The notes: generated by a model not told the origin, from the letters alone. A stretch of DNA of 64,000 nucleotides from Pelistega sp. (GCA_030538255.1 JAUNUI010000006.1:1-64000), one strand, 5' to 3'; positions 1 to 8,466 are shown, counted from the first letter of the stretch. Made by a program: numbers and translations.

Positions 1-52
1 CTTTAAACGAAAACCCCTTGTCCAAAAAAACAAGGGGTTAGTCAGCAGTCTG

Positions 53-79
53 ACCCAGTTTTAGGACTGGGTTTTTTTT
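53..79 (+). terminator. Intrinsic terminator of an upstream gene
   Basis: A 7-bp stem (ACCCAGT at 53-59 with ACTGGGT at 66-72) is followed directly by a run of eight T. A second inverted repeat, AACCCCTTG/CAAGGGGTT at 12-20 and 31-39 with an A-rich loop, lies just before it. The gene it serves is outside the window; guaB often precedes guaA in related genomes, but that is inference. Confidence 0.75.
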
Positions 80-99
80 ATGCAGTTGATCATGAGTAG

Positions 100-273
100 C
101 TAGATAATTGATTCCATGTGTGCACGTTTTCGTTCAGCGCTGTAATTGTGAATGACTGCACTGAAGTGAGAGAGCTTATCATTGGTATCAAAGTGAACCC
201 CATAGATTTTAAACTTGGGTTCATCTTTGGGTGCATGTTCTGTGATAAAGCTATCGTCCGTTTCAGCGCCCAT
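100..273 (-). CDS. Possible small protein (57 aa) or gene remnant
   Basis: This minus-strand frame encodes 57 residues beginning MGAETDDSF and ending AHMESII. The protein is hydrophilic with a plausible composition and a central stretch FKIYGVHFD...SHFSAVIHNY. The opposite-strand ORF over the same bases (118-339) is rich in Cys and Phe, as antisense shadows usually are, so the minus frame is the better candidate. The open frame continues about 11 codons upstream of the ATG to a stop. No strong Shine-Dalgarno sequence is visible, only AGAAG just before the ATG. I do not recognise the family. It could be a real small gene or the tail of a decayed one. Confidence 0.4.
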   Translation of the reverse strand: MGAETDDSFITEHAPKDEPKFKIYGVHFDTNDKLSHFSAVIHNYSAERKRAHMESII

Positions 274-473
274 GTCTTCTATGTGACAGCAGAATGGAGT
301 TATTTAACTCTTGAATGCTTAGCGTTGGGCATACATTAAAGTCACAGTCTCTCGCCGCGATTGTAGGTTATTTTGCGTGAAATCCTTTTCGAAAAAAGGC
401 GTAGGGGGCTTTTGCTGCTGAATGATTCTGCTTGCCTTAGAGGGAATTGCTGCTATTAAAGGCCGTTATCCTT

Positions 474-479
474 TATAAT
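474..479 (+). promoter_or_regulatory. Candidate -10 box for guaA
   Basis: A perfect TATAAT lies 55 bases before the guaA start. The -35 position (TGCTAT around 451-456, 17-base spacing) is poor, so only the -10 is supported. Confidence 0.4.
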
Positions 480-533
480 TTGTGATTAACTTCAAGGGGC
501 TAGGCTCCGTTTTTTAATGGTATAAGACAAATT

Positions 534-2126
534 ATGCATCAACGTATCTTAATTCTTGATTTCGGCTCTCAAGTCACTCAGCTTATCGCACGTCGCGTGC
601 GCGAGGCAGGGGTGTTTTGTGAAATTCATCCTGGCGATGTGAGCGATGATTTTATCCGTGAACAGATTCGTTTAGGCTTGAAGGGTATCATCCTTTCGGG
701 TAGCCATTCTTCAGCCTATGATGAAAGTGCTATTCGAGTAGCCGATGCTGTTTTCATGTCAGGTGTGCCTGTGCTTGGTATCTGCTACGGTATGCAAGCC
801 ATGGCCAACCAATTAGGCGGTACGGTTTCTTGGTCTGATCAACGTGAGTTTGGTTATGCTGAGGTTTCAGTGCATGGCCAGACAGCGCTCCTGAATACCT
901 TGCAAGATGGCAAGGGTAAAGATGGTCTACCGCTATTAAAAGTCTGGATGAGTCACGGTGATAAAGTCACTGAATTACCGCCTGGTTTTAAAGTCATGGC
1001 TTCTACACCTTCATGCCCAATTGCAGGCATGGCAGATGAAGAACGTGGTTTCTACGGCGTTCAATTCCACCCTGAAGTCACTCATACTGTGCAAGGTAAG
1101 GCTTTACTTAGCCGCTTTGTTCTAGATATCTGTAATTGCGATGGCGACTGGAATATGCCTGACTATGTGAGCGAGGCGATTGATCGTATTCGTGAGCAGG
1201 TGGGTAGTGATGAGGTTATTCTCGGTCTATCAGGTGGTGTTGACTCATCAGTGGCAGCAGCTCTTATCCATCGTGCGATTGGTGACCAATTAACATGTGT
1301 ATTCGTTGATCATGGTTTATTACGCTTGAACGAAGGTGACCAAGTGATGGATGTGTTAAGCCATAACTTAGGTGTGAAGATTATTCGTGTGAATGCCATC
1401 GATCAGTTTATGTCGCATTTAGAGGGCGTGACCGATCCTGAGCAGAAGCGTAAGATTATCGGTCGTGAGTTTGTTGAGGTCTTCCAAGAAGAGGCGGGTA
1501 AACTAGTCAACGCTAAGTGGTTAGCGCAAGGCACGATTTATCCTGATGTCATTGAATCAGCAGGTGCGAAAACAGGCAAAGCGGTAGCGATTAAATCACA
1601 CCATAATGTCGGTGGCTTACCTGAGACACTCAGCTTGCAATTATTAGAGCCGCTACGCGAATTATTTAAAGATGAAGTGCGTGAGCTTGGTATTGCTTTA
1701 GGCTTACCGCACAATATGGTGTACCGTCATCCATTCCCAGGTCCTGGTTTAGGTGTGCGTATCTTAGGTGAAGTGAAGCAAGAGTTTGCCGATCTATTGC
1801 GTCAAGCGGATGCGATCTTTATTGAAGAATTACGTAATATGATCGACCCTGAAACAGGTCGTTCATGGTATGACTTAACCTCACAGGCATTTGCGGTATT
1901 TATTCCAGTGAAGACGGTCGGTGTGATGGGTGATGGCCGCACGTATGATTATGTGGTGGCTTTACGTGCAGTGCAGACTTCAGACTTTATGACAGCGGAT
2001 TGGGCACCATTGCCGTATCCACTATTAGCCAAAGTCTCTTCACGCATTATCAATGAGATTCGTGGTATTAACCGTGTGGTTTATGATGTCTCAAGTAAAC
2101 CACCTGCAACGATTGAGTGGGAATAA
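534..2126 (+). CDS. guaA: GMP synthase (glutamine-hydrolysing)
   Basis: It converts XMP to GMP using ATP and glutamine, the last step of guanine nucleotide synthesis in the cytoplasm. The N-terminal class I glutamine amidotransferase domain shows the nucleophile Cys84 in GICYGMQ and the His179/Glu181 pair in FHPEV. The ATP pyrophosphatase P-loop SGGVDSS is at 233-239, and the C-terminal dimerisation domain ends in PPATIEWE. At 530 residues it is close to the usual 525. The Shine-Dalgarno sequence before the ATG is weak. The gene stands alone and is followed by a strong hairpin at 2180-2209. Assignment is certain on motifs and length. Confidence 0.98.
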   Translation: MHQRILILDFGSQVTQLIARRVREAGVFCEIHPGDVSDDFIREQIRLGLKGIILSGSHSSAYDESAIRVADAVFMSGVPVLGICYGMQAMANQLGGTVSWSDQREFGYAEVSVHGQTALLNTLQDGKGKDGLPLLKVWMSHGDKVTELPPGFKVMASTPSCPIAGMADEERGFYGVQFHPEVTHTVQGKALLSRFVLDICNCDGDWNMPDYVSEAIDRIREQVGSDEVILGLSGGVDSSVAAALIHRAIGDQLTCVFVDHGLLRLNEGDQVMDVLSHNLGVKIIRVNAIDQFMSHLEGVTDPEQKRKIIGREFVEVFQEEAGKLVNAKWLAQGTIYPDVIESAGAKTGKAVAIKSHHNVGGLPETLSLQLLEPLRELFKDEVRELGIALGLPHNMVYRHPFPGPGLGVRILGEVKQEFADLLRQADAIFIEELRNMIDPETGRSWYDLTSQAFAVFIPVKTVGVMGDGRTYDYVVALRAVQTSDFMTADWAPLPYPLLAKVSSRIINEIRGINRVVYDVSSKPPATIEWE

Positions 2127-2179
2127 GCTCATTTCTGCTAGAGTCTTGCTCTTAGTGGGATTTCCTTAACGGTATCTAA

Positions 2180-2212
2180 CACCAAAGCCCGCTTTCGCGG
2201 GCTTTGGTGCGT
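2180..2212 (+). terminator. Palindromic terminator-like element, copy 1
   Basis: A perfect 13-bp stem (CACCAAAGCCCGC with GCGGGCTTTGGTG) with a TTTC loop lies 54 bases after guaA. It lacks a long T run (GCGTAAAAATAG follows), so it may act as a bidirectional or weak terminator. The same 33 bases occur at 2964-2996, on the other side of the toxin-antitoxin pair. Confidence 0.7.
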
Positions 2213-2297
2213 AAAAATAGGGTAGAGTTAGTTAATATGCTAGTTCATACTTAAGGAATATCTACTTATGTTAGAGAAAGCATAGAGTTCGGGCAAA

Positions 2298-2582
2298 TTA
2301 TTTGCCTAAAGGCCACATTCTCGCAGAATGTAATACTCGCAAAATTCGTACGCTAGCATCAAGCACATCATAGACCAAGATATAGTTCTGATGAACAATC
2401 AACTCGCGTGTATTTTGAACGCGGCCTTTTCTGCCAATATGAGGGTGATCAAGTAAGCGTACGGCCTTTGCCTCAAATGACTCATCAAGTGCGATAGCCG
2501 CTTTGGGATTATCAGCTTCTATATAGTCATAAATAGCTTCTCTATCCAGAACAGCCTCAGGAGTCCAATACAACTCCATCAC
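2298..2582 (-). CDS. Type II toxin, RelE/ParE family
   Basis: This 94-residue basic protein has the RelE/ParE superfamily pattern: an N-terminal WTPEAVLDREAIYDYI helix pair, a DHPHIGRKGRV segment, then the strands TRELIVHQNYILVYDV and VRILRVLHSARMWP. Members either cut mRNA on the ribosome (RelE) or poison gyrase (ParE); the sequence does not decide which. The start codon overlaps the antitoxin stop by 4 bases (ATGA), so the two are translationally coupled with the antitoxin first. I see no frameshift or missing end, so it should be a complete toxin. Confidence 0.85.
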   Translation of the reverse strand: MMELYWTPEAVLDREAIYDYIEADNPKAAIALDESFEAKAVRLLDHPHIGRKGRVQNTRELIVHQNYILVYDVLDASVRILRVLHSARMWPLGK

Positions 2583-2866
2583 TTAGTGGCTTGAATGCGT
2601 TTGAGTGAGGCAGCACGACGAGCTGCAAATTTCGCCTTCACCTCTGCGGCGGGTATTAGCTTGCCTGCATTAGCTGAATCAAGACCTGTTTGCACTTGCG
2701 TGCGAAACCAGGCATCGTATTCTCCTGACTCCTGTTCTTGCTTGACATATTCACGCATAAAATCGCGTAGTAACTGGGCAGCATTACGATCTTGTGCTTT
2801 AGCAGCGGAAGAAAATTCGGCCTTAAGTTCTTCGTCAACTCTAAATGTTAGTGTGGTGTTGCTCAT
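2579..2866 (-). CDS. Antitoxin of the RelE/ParE-type pair, ribbon-helix-helix type
   Basis: This 95-residue protein starts with TLTFRVDEELKAEF, the strand and first helix expected of a ribbon-helix-helix DNA-binding domain, followed by QLLRDFMREYVKQ. The C-terminal half is charged (AAEVKAKFAARRAASLKRI) and would be the toxin-wrapping tail. The partner lies immediately downstream with a 4-base overlap. Three copies of a 13-base motif upstream (2871-2912) suggest that it represses its own promoter. The family is inferred from layout and sequence pattern; the exact antitoxin subfamily is not identified. Confidence 0.8.
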   Translation of the reverse strand: MSNTTLTFRVDEELKAEFSSAAKAQDRNAAQLLRDFMREYVKQEQESGEYDAWFRTQVQTGLDSANAGKLIPAAEVKAKFAARRAASLKRIQATK

Positions 2867-2870
2867 AATG

Positions 2871-2912
2871 ATATGCCTAAGATAATATGTCTAAAATAAA
2901 TATGCCTAAGAT
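2871..2912 (-). promoter_or_regulatory. Triple direct-repeat operator of the toxin-antitoxin operon
   Basis: Read on the plus strand, the 13-mers ATATGCCTAAGAT (2871-2883), ATATGTCTAAAAT (2885-2897) and ATATGCCTAAGAT (2900-2912) are spaced 14 and 15 bases apart. They lie between the antitoxin start and a minus-strand TATAAT (plus-strand ATTATA at 2931-2936). This is the position and spacing expected for operators of a ribbon-helix-helix antitoxin. Confidence 0.65.
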
Positions 2913-2963
2913 GTGTTACACGTTAAGTGCATTATAACACTTATTGAATTATCAACCCAAAAA

Positions 2964-2996
2964 CACCAAAGCCCGCTTTCGCGGGCTTTGGTGCGT
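2964..2996. repeat. Palindromic element, copy 2
   Basis: It is identical over 33 bases to 2180-2212. It sits upstream of the toxin-antitoxin promoter and downstream of arsD, so the pair of palindromes brackets the toxin-antitoxin cassette. It may terminate the arsD transcript. Confidence 0.85.
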
Positions 2997-3114
2997 CTAA
3001 TTTACGGCAAAAAAGAGAATCGCAACAGGGAATAAGTTTGCTAATCAATTTAAGGTAATAACAGTATCTCGTCTCAGAATACCGCGATCACCCGAGGGGG
3101 CCGAAAATCGTTAA

Positions 3115-3453
3115 TTAAGCGCATTTGCCGCCTGAGCAGCAACCAGCAGACACGGCCTCTTCAATTTCGTCATAAGACAAACCTGCTAAATCTACAAGTT
3201 CATCGCGTGTTGGGTAACGACCACTTAGGGCAATTTCGCCATTCACTAAGAATAGGGGTAAGGCATCCTTGCCCGATGTATCGATGAAGTTTTTCACTAC
3301 AGCATTGCTCTCGAATGCGCTAGCTTGGTCATTAATATTGTATTGCTCAATTTTGGCGCCATTCTCTTTGGCCCAATTCACATTCGTTGAGAAGTCTTTC
3401 ACGGCGCTATTACCGCAGCAAGAGGCAGAATCAAATACTTGTACTGTAATCAT
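3115..3453 (-). CDS. arsD: ArsD-family arsenite metallochaperone / repressor
   Basis: ArsD binds As(III) and hands it to the ArsA pump ATPase; it also acts as a weak repressor. The 112 residues follow the family from VQVFDSASCCG through FIDTSGKDALPLFLVNGEIALSGRYPTR. The vicinal pair Cys12-Cys13 is present, and the tail carries CCSGGKC. The third Cys of the classical site (Cys18 in the E. coli plasmid protein) is a Val here, so metal transfer may be weakened or use the tail cysteines. It lies 232 bases downstream of arsR on the same strand. No arsA, arsB, acr3 or arsC is nearby, so its usual partner is missing from this locus. Confidence 0.85.
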   Translation of the reverse strand: MITVQVFDSASCCGNSAVKDFSTNVNWAKENGAKIEQYNINDQASAFESNAVVKNFIDTSGKDALPLFLVNGEIALSGRYPTRDELVDLAGLSYDEIEEAVSAGCCSGGKCA

Positions 3454-3685
3454 TTTAATACTCCATCAAAAATTGAAATAACAAAATAATGATAAATGAA
3501 ATTTTTGTACAAGCCTACTTAAACCTATTTTTTATAAGGACTTGGAGGATTAAATCCTTTGATTATTTATTCTCAGTGAGTGCCGTGTCCAAAAAATAGG
3601 AACAATAAAGCGTAGTTCGACTCTACTGCGCGCCTCTATACTCTCATCTGCTAAGAGTAGTGATGCTGAGCTAAAACTGAGGAGC

Positions 3686-4024
3686 TTATGAACATGAGCT
3701 CGGCGTCGCACCGTCAACAACATGTACACATTGGTCAATATGACCGCTGCAACATTTTTCAGTAAGAAAAGCGACCAAATCCAGCATCAAGGGGATATTC
3801 GCACGATAGCGCTGAAAACGTCCTTCTTGCTCTACGCTGAGTAGCCCTGCTTGGGTTAAGGCCTTAAAGTGAAAGGATAAATTTGTCGGAGGAACACCTA
3901 GGGCTTGCGCAATTTCGCCCGCCACTAGTCCCTGTTGACCATGCTCGACCAACAAGCGAAAGACATCAAGTCGTACGCCTGAGGCGAGAGATTCGAATAT
4001 ATTGATTGCAGTTTTATTTTCCAT
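3686..4024 (-). CDS. arsR: ArsR-family metalloregulatory repressor
   Basis: This 112-residue winged-helix repressor has the ArsR/SmtB pattern LASGVRLDVFRLLVEHG...VAGEIAQALGVPPTNLSFHFKALTQAGLL. Near the C-terminus are Cys91, Cys92 and Cys99, resembling the C-terminal As(III) site of the Acidithiobacillus ferrooxidans ArsR rather than the site inside the DNA-recognition helix. It probably represses its own promoter and arsD when arsenite is absent. The upstream 4025-4060 is AT-rich with an imperfect dyad that could be the operator. No arsenite efflux gene follows within the window. Confidence 0.88.
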   Translation of the reverse strand: MENKTAINIFESLASGVRLDVFRLLVEHGQQGLVAGEIAQALGVPPTNLSFHFKALTQAGLLSVEQEGRFQRYRANIPLMLDLVAFLTEKCCSGHIDQCVHVVDGATPSSCS

Positions 4025-4152
4025 GGTTCAATAATACATCAAATATCATAATAAAGATAGTCCTATGCGTCAGGGTGCTGAATATATGAGCATCTAAGCA
4101 TAAGCGTTCCTTGCTAAGCTATATGCTGAGGCATAGAAGAAGCGTTAGCTCT

Positions 4153-4275
4153 CTTAACTCAGTTCTCATCGACTTTTACCAGGTGCCGTTACCCTTAACA
4201 TAATTCTTATCAAGTTTTACCAGGTGCTGTTTCCCTTAACATAATTCTTATCGACTTTTACCAAGTGCTATGCTC
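4153..4275. repeat. Three tandem 41-bp repeats in the arsR-tadA gap
   Basis: The units start at 4153, 4194 and 4235, each opening with CTTAAC and containing TTTTACCAGGTGC or a near copy. Copies differ by point changes only. The 377-base gap 4025-4401 holds this array and no convincing gene; promoters for arsR and tadA must lie at its ends. Confidence 0.85.
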
Positions 4276-4401
4276 AGTGCGCAGAGATAGCGCTACAATA
4301 AACATGCGAAGATATTGTGATAATCAAGGTATAGTCCTATTGCGCATTCCTGTCACTTATTCTATTGAGTACACCTCTTAAATTAAGCACTTATTAAACT
4401 T

Positions 4402-4881
4402 ATGGACCTAGCAGAACAACATAATCATTTTATGCAGCTTGCCTTGGTGCAGGCGCAATTAGCTTATGATATTGGTGAAGTGCCTGTTGGTGCGGTCTTA
4501 GTGAATCAAGAGAATCAAGTGGTGGCAAGTGGGTATAATCAGACTATCACGCTGAATGATCCTACTGCGCATGCGGAGATTATGGCTTTACGTCAAGCTG
4601 CGCAGCAATTGCAAAATTATCGCTTGCCAGATTTGCGTCTTTATGTGACGTTGGAGCCTTGTATTATGTGTATGGGCGCTCTGATGCATGCCAGAATAGG
4701 GCGGCTTATTTATGGGGCTTCAGACCCTAAAACAGGTGCTTGTGGCAGTCTGCTATCGGTTCATGCACATAAGCAATTGAACCATCAAACTCGTGTCAGC
4801 GCTGGAGTCTTAGCGCAACCTTGTGGTAAAATTTTACGTCAGTTTTTTCAAGCTCGTCGTCGGGGAACACATCATGGTTGA
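4402..4881 (+). CDS. tadA: tRNA(Arg) adenosine-34 deaminase
   Basis: TadA converts A34 to inosine in the anticodon of tRNA-Arg(ACG), so that one tRNA reads several Arg codons; it is essential in most bacteria. The cytidine-deaminase fold shows the zinc ligands His57 (in HAE, with the proton-shuttle Glu59) and Cys87/Cys90 (in EPCIMC). At 159 residues the length is normal. The stop overlaps the start of the next gene by 8 bases, suggesting coupled translation. Confidence 0.95.
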   Translation: MDLAEQHNHFMQLALVQAQLAYDIGEVPVGAVLVNQENQVVASGYNQTITLNDPTAHAEIMALRQAAQQLQNYRLPDLRLYVTLEPCIMCMGALMHARIGRLIYGASDPKTGACGSLLSVHAHKQLNHQTRVSAGVLAQPCGKILRQFFQARRRGTHHG

Positions 4882-5908
4882 TCAAAGTGAAAAGATCAAA
4901 GAGAAACTTCAAAAACAAAAAGAACAATTAAGTGATACTCAAGAGCTCTTGAATGATGCTCAGATTCTATTCGACGAGGCCGATGATGTTGCCCTAAAAG
5001 GCGCCAAATATGATAAGCCATTAAGCTTATATCTCTTATCGCCCTCAAGTGCGCTGCAACACCCTGAGCGCTTGCAAATTGCGGCAAGCTATTTAAAAAC
5101 CATTGGTTTTAAAGTTAAAATAGATCCGCATGCTTCCGATAAGGTAACGCGCTTTGCGGGCTCTGATGAAGATCGGGCGCAAGCGTTTACTCGCGCTGCT
5201 AAGGATAAGAGCAAGATTGTCATGGCAACGCGTGGTGGTTATGGTATTAATCGTATCTTGCCCATGATTGATTGGAAAGCCATAGAAGCCAATCCTAAGA
5301 CCTATATCGGCTATAGCGACTTTACTGCCTTCAACTTGGCGCTTCTTGCCAAGACGGGCATGATTAGCTATACAGGACCGAATGCGGTGAGTGACTTCGG
5401 TGGCTCGAAAATTGATGAGTTAACCAGTGATATCTTTGTTGAAGTGATGCGCGGTGAACTTGAAATTCTTAGCTTTATTACTGAGGATGCAGACCCTGTA
5501 GATACACGCGGTGTCTTATGGGGTGGTAATTTAGCGATGATTGCTTCCTTAATTGGCACACCGTATATGCCGAAGATTAAGAACGGTATCCTGTTTATTG
5601 AAGATGTCTCTGAACATCCTTACCGAATTGAGCGCATGCTCACACAACTCTTGCATGCCGGTATTCTACACAAGCAAAAGGCGATTGTTCTGGGTCACTT
5701 TACCGACTATAAATTAACCCCTACCGATAATGGCTATGATTTCTCACATACCATTGCTTGGTTACGTAGTCAGGTCAAGGTACCTGTACTGACGGGCTTG
5801 CCGTATGGTCATGGTGAAGTCCGCGTAACCTTACCAATTGGTAAGAAGGTGGGGATTGCCACCGAAGACGATATGGTGCATCTAGTGATTGATGAGCATC
5901 ATCACTAA
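4874..5908 (+). CDS. Peptidase S66 (LD-carboxypeptidase-like)
   Basis: The S66 family cleaves the L-Lys/DAP-D-Ala bond of muropeptides during cell-wall recycling, or related amide bonds (MccF). The catalytic Ser148 sits in GYSDF, Glu243 in FIEDVSE and His313 in YGHG, in the family order. I chose ATG 4874, which overlaps tadA by 8 bases; an upstream in-frame start at 4823 would lie deep inside tadA. The protein has 344 residues, and the first ~45 form a charged, coiled-coil-like extension not usual in LdcA. After the stop, TCACTAAATT recurs imperfectly three times (5902, 5924, 5937). Confidence 0.85.
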   Translation: MVDQSEKIKEKLQKQKEQLSDTQELLNDAQILFDEADDVALKGAKYDKPLSLYLLSPSSALQHPERLQIAASYLKTIGFKVKIDPHASDKVTRFAGSDEDRAQAFTRAAKDKSKIVMATRGGYGINRILPMIDWKAIEANPKTYIGYSDFTAFNLALLAKTGMISYTGPNAVSDFGGSKIDELTSDIFVEVMRGELEILSFITEDADPVDTRGVLWGGNLAMIASLIGTPYMPKIKNGILFIEDVSEHPYRIERMLTQLLHAGILHKQKAIVLGHFTDYKLTPTDNGYDFSHTIAWLRSQVKVPVLTGLPYGHGEVRVTLPIGKKVGIATEDDMVHLVIDEHHH

Positions 5909-5957
5909 ATTGCCGCTAATTTTTCACTAAAATTCGTCACTTGAATCTGCCCGCTGA

Positions 5958-6040
5958 TTCAAGTCTAGACTCGGTTGTGCGCTAAGTAGCTAATGGTACT
6001 TCAAGTCTAGACTCGGTTGTGCGCTAGGTAGCTAATGGTA
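5958..6040. repeat. Direct repeat of 41 bp, two copies
   Basis: The blocks 5958-5998 and 6000-6040 are identical except for one base (CTAAGTAGC against CTAGGTAGC). Each contains TTCAAGTCTAGACTCGG. They lie in the gap between the S66 peptidase gene and ybiT and encode nothing obvious. Confidence 0.9.
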
Positions 6041-6109
6041 ATGAGTGAAGAAAAATAAGCATCATCACGAAATAAGCGTCTGATAAATCAAACATTTTTT
6101 AGTCCATGC

Positions 6110-6115
6110 TACAAT
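6110..6115 (+). promoter_or_regulatory. Candidate -10 box before the ybiT leader hairpin
   Basis: TACAAT preceded by ATGC gives an extended -10 context (TGCTACAAT). No good -35 is visible. A transcript from here would meet the hairpin at 6126-6155 almost at once. Confidence 0.35.
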
Positions 6116-6125
6116 AATGGCATCT

Positions 6126-6158
6126 AAATGTCTTTCCCTTTTAGGAAAGGCATTTTTC
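6126..6158 (+). terminator. Leader hairpin with T run before ybiT
   Basis: AAATGTCTTTCC (6126-6137) pairs with GGAAAGGCATTT (6144-6155) through 11 Watson-Crick pairs and one G-T pair, with a CTTTTA loop, and runs into a T-rich stretch. It lies 50 bases before the ybiT start, so it may be an attenuator, the end of a short RNA, or the terminator of the S66 peptidase gene. Confidence 0.6.
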
Positions 6159-6206
6159 TTTGAGTTTTCTTTTTATTTAATCCTTGGCTTGTATAGGTAA
6201 CACAGC

Positions 6207-7808
6207 GTGATCTCAACTCTCAATCTGACCATTCAATTTGGTCCGAAACCTCTTTTTGAAAATGTCAGTGTCAAGTTTGGCGGTGGTAACCGTTATGGCT
6301 TAATTGGCGCCAACGGTTCGGGCAAATCGACCTTTATGAAAATTATTGGCGGTGATTTAGAGCCAAGCTCAGGCCATGTGACCCTTGACCCAGGTGTACG
6401 TCTGGGTAAATTGCGTCAAGACCAATTCGCCTATGAAGACGTGCGTGTGCTAGATGTAGTGCTAATGGGTCACGAAGAGATGTGGCAAGCCATGAGCGAG
6501 CGTGATGCGATTTATGCCAACTTAGAAGCCACTGATGAAGACTATATGCGTGCGGCGGAGCTTGAGGCAAAATTTGCTGAGTACGATGGTTACACGGCTG
6601 AAGCCCGCGCCGGTGAGTTGCTCCTAGGTCTAGAGATTCCAGTGGAGCAACACAATCTGCCTATGCGTGAAATCGCCCCAGGTTGGAAACTGCGGATCCT
6701 TTTGGCCCAGGCCTTATTCTCGAATCCTGATGTCTTGCTACTTGACGAGCCGACCAACAACTTGGATATTAATACTATTCGTTGGTTAGAAGATGTGCTG
6801 AATGGCTACGATAGCACTATGATTATTATTAGTCATGATCGCCACTTCTTAAACCAAGTGTGTACCCATATGGCCGACGTTGACTATGGTGAAATTCGCG
6901 TTTACCCAGGTAACTACGATGACTATATGCTGGCTTCAACGCAAGCGCGCGAGCGTCTCTTAGCGAATAATGCTAAGGCTAAAGAACGTGTTACGGAGTT
7001 GCAGGACTTTGTCCGTCGCTTTGCCGCGAATAAATCAAAATCACGTCAAGCTACTTCACGCTTAAAGCAAATTGACCGTATTAAGTCTGAGGCGGTTGAG
7101 GTGAAGCCGTCTTCACGTCAAAACCCGTATATCCGTTTTGAACAGAACAAAGCTTTACATCGTCTTGCCGTCACCGCTGATAAAGTGACTAAAGCCTATG
7201 ATGCACCAGTGATTAAGGGCTTCTCGGCCATGGTTGAAGCGGGTCAGAAAATTGCTATTATTGGTGCTAACGGTGTCGGTAAAACCACTTTACTGCGCCT
7301 TTTTGCCAATGATTTACGTCCAGACTCTGGCACCATGAAATGGTCTGAGAACGCGGATATTGGTTATATGGCGCAAGACGTGTCGGATGCTTTCGAAGAA
7401 AGTGTGAATGTCTTTGACTGGATGGGTGACTATCGTCAAGCGGGCGATGAGGATCAACAGATTCGCTCAGTACTTGGTCGCTTATTGTTCTCTGCCGATG
7501 ATATTGTCAAAGACGTTAAGGTGCTTTCAGGTGGTGAGAAGAACCGTATGTATTTCGGTCGCTTAATGTTAGGACGCCATAACGTTCTCTTAATGGACGA
7601 GCCAACCAACCACTTGGATATGGAATCGATTGAGTCGTTGCAATTAGCACTCGAAAAATTCCAAGGTACCTTAATCTTCGTCTCACATGACCGTGAATTT
7701 GTTTCAGGCTTAGCTGATCGTGTTATTGAAATTATGCCTGATGGCGAGATTGTTGATTATATGGGTGGCTACGAAGACTATCTCACTTCGCGCGGTATCG
7801 AGGGTTAA
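6207..7808 (+). CDS. ybiT: ABC-F ATPase YbiT
   Basis: ABC-F proteins bind the ribosome and modulate translation rather than transport anything. Two ATPase domains lie in tandem: Walker [10 protein letters not shown] at 34-42 and GANGVGKTT near 353-361, each with a Walker B DEPTN and an ABC signature (the second is LSGGEKNRM). The linker at about 240-310 is basic and charged ([12 protein letters not shown]), as in the P-site tRNA interaction motif. The start is GTG. Residue pattern ([22 protein letters not shown]) and length (533) match the YbiT branch rather than EttA or Uup. It is followed after two bases by yigZ. Confidence 0.93.
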   Translation: MISTLNLTIQFGPKPLFENVSVKFGGGNRYGLIGANGSGKSTFMKIIGGDLEPSSGHVTLDPGVRLGKLRQDQFAYEDVRVLDVVLMGHEEMWQAMSERDAIYANLEATDEDYMRAAELEAKFAEYDGYTAEARAGELLLGLEIPVEQHNLPMREIAPGWKLRILLAQALFSNPDVLLLDEPTNNLDINTIRWLEDVLNGYDSTMIIISHDRHFLNQVCTHMADVDYGEIRVYPGNYDDYMLASTQARERLLANNAKAKERVTELQDFVRRFAANKSKSRQATSRLKQIDRIKSEAVEVKPSSRQNPYIRFEQNKALHRLAVTADKVTKAYDAPVIKGFSAMVEAGQKIAIIGANGVGKTTLLRLFANDLRPDSGTMKWSENADIGYMAQDVSDAFEESVNVFDWMGDYRQAGDEDQQIRSVLGRLLFSADDIVKDVKVLSGGEKNRMYFGRLMLGRHNVLLMDEPTNHLDMESIESLQLALEKFQGTLIFVSHDREFVSGLADRVIEIMPDGEIVDYMGGYEDYLTSRGIEG

Positions 7809-7810
7809 GT

Positions 7811-8404
7811 TTGTTTACTTTAGTCGAGCCTTTTAGTGCTGAACAAACCATTAAAAAGAGTTTGTTTATCACGCATGTTGCACCGATTAAAACAGCACAA
7901 GAGGCGCTTGATTTCTTCGCCTCGAAGCATCAGCCTGAAGCTACGCATAATTGCTGGGCCTTCAAACTCGAACAAAGTTATCGCTTTAATGATGATGGCG
8001 AGCCTGGCGGCACTGCTGGGCGACCTATCTTACAGGCTATTGAAGGCCAAGAGTTGGTGAATGTGGCGGTCTTAGTGATTCGTTACTTTGGTGGCATTAA
8101 ATTAGGTACGGGTGGCTTGATTCGTGCTTATGGGGGCAGTGCAGCTAAGTGCCTGCAAGCAGCACCGCGCCAAGAAATTATTCCCACGACGCAAATTGTC
8201 TGTGAGGCGAGCTTTGCCGATATGGCAATCTTGCGCTCGCGCTTACTGCGCCCTGAAGTGAATGTATTGTCTGAGGATTTTGGTGACCAGGGTGTAGTCT
8301 GGACCCTGGGTATACCTGATGCCTTATTGGCTGAGTTGGAGCAAGACTACACCAATATTACCCGTGGCAAAGGCCAATGGATTAATGCGAAAGAGCTCGA
8401 TTAA
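7811..8404 (+). CDS. yigZ: YigZ/IMPACT family protein (UPF0029)
   Basis: This 197-residue protein has the IMPACT N-terminal fold signature THNCWAFKL...FNDDGEPGGTAGRPIL followed by VIRYFGGIKLGTGGLIRAYG, and a short C-terminal DUF1949-like domain. The cellular role is not settled; the eukaryotic relative IMPACT regulates Gcn2. It starts with TTG two bases after the ybiT stop, so the two are one operon, both tied to translation. Its 3' end including the stop is tandemly duplicated (8393-8427 and 8428-8462). Confidence 0.9.
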   Translation: MFTLVEPFSAEQTIKKSLFITHVAPIKTAQEALDFFASKHQPEATHNCWAFKLEQSYRFNDDGEPGGTAGRPILQAIEGQELVNVAVLVIRYFGGIKLGTGGLIRAYGGSAAKCLQAAPRQEIIPTTQIVCEASFADMAILRSRLLRPEVNVLSEDFGDQGVVWTLGIPDALLAELEQDYTNITRGKGQWINAKELD

Positions 8405-8462
8405 ATGAGCAGCTCCCGCTTTTTATTGAGCTCGATTAAATAAGCAGATACTGCTTTTTCCT
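8393..8462. repeat. 35-bp tandem duplication of the yigZ stop-codon region
   Basis: GAGCTCGATTAAAT begins at 8393 (last codons and stop of yigZ) and again at 8428, and the following bases stay similar (GAGCAGCTCCCGCTTTTT against AAGCAGATACTGCTTTTT). The 35-base shift is not a multiple of three. Confidence 0.85.
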
Positions 8463-8466
8463 AAGC

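Noticed and set aside
118..339. Plus-strand ORF of 73 codons upstream of guaA
   Set aside because: Unusual composition rich in Cys and Phe, no ribosome-binding site, and the opposite strand has the better coding character.
3605..3630. tRNA-like T arm (GTAG-TTCGACT-CTAC) between arsR and arsD
   Set aside because: No matching acceptor, D arm or anticodon arm can be folded around it.
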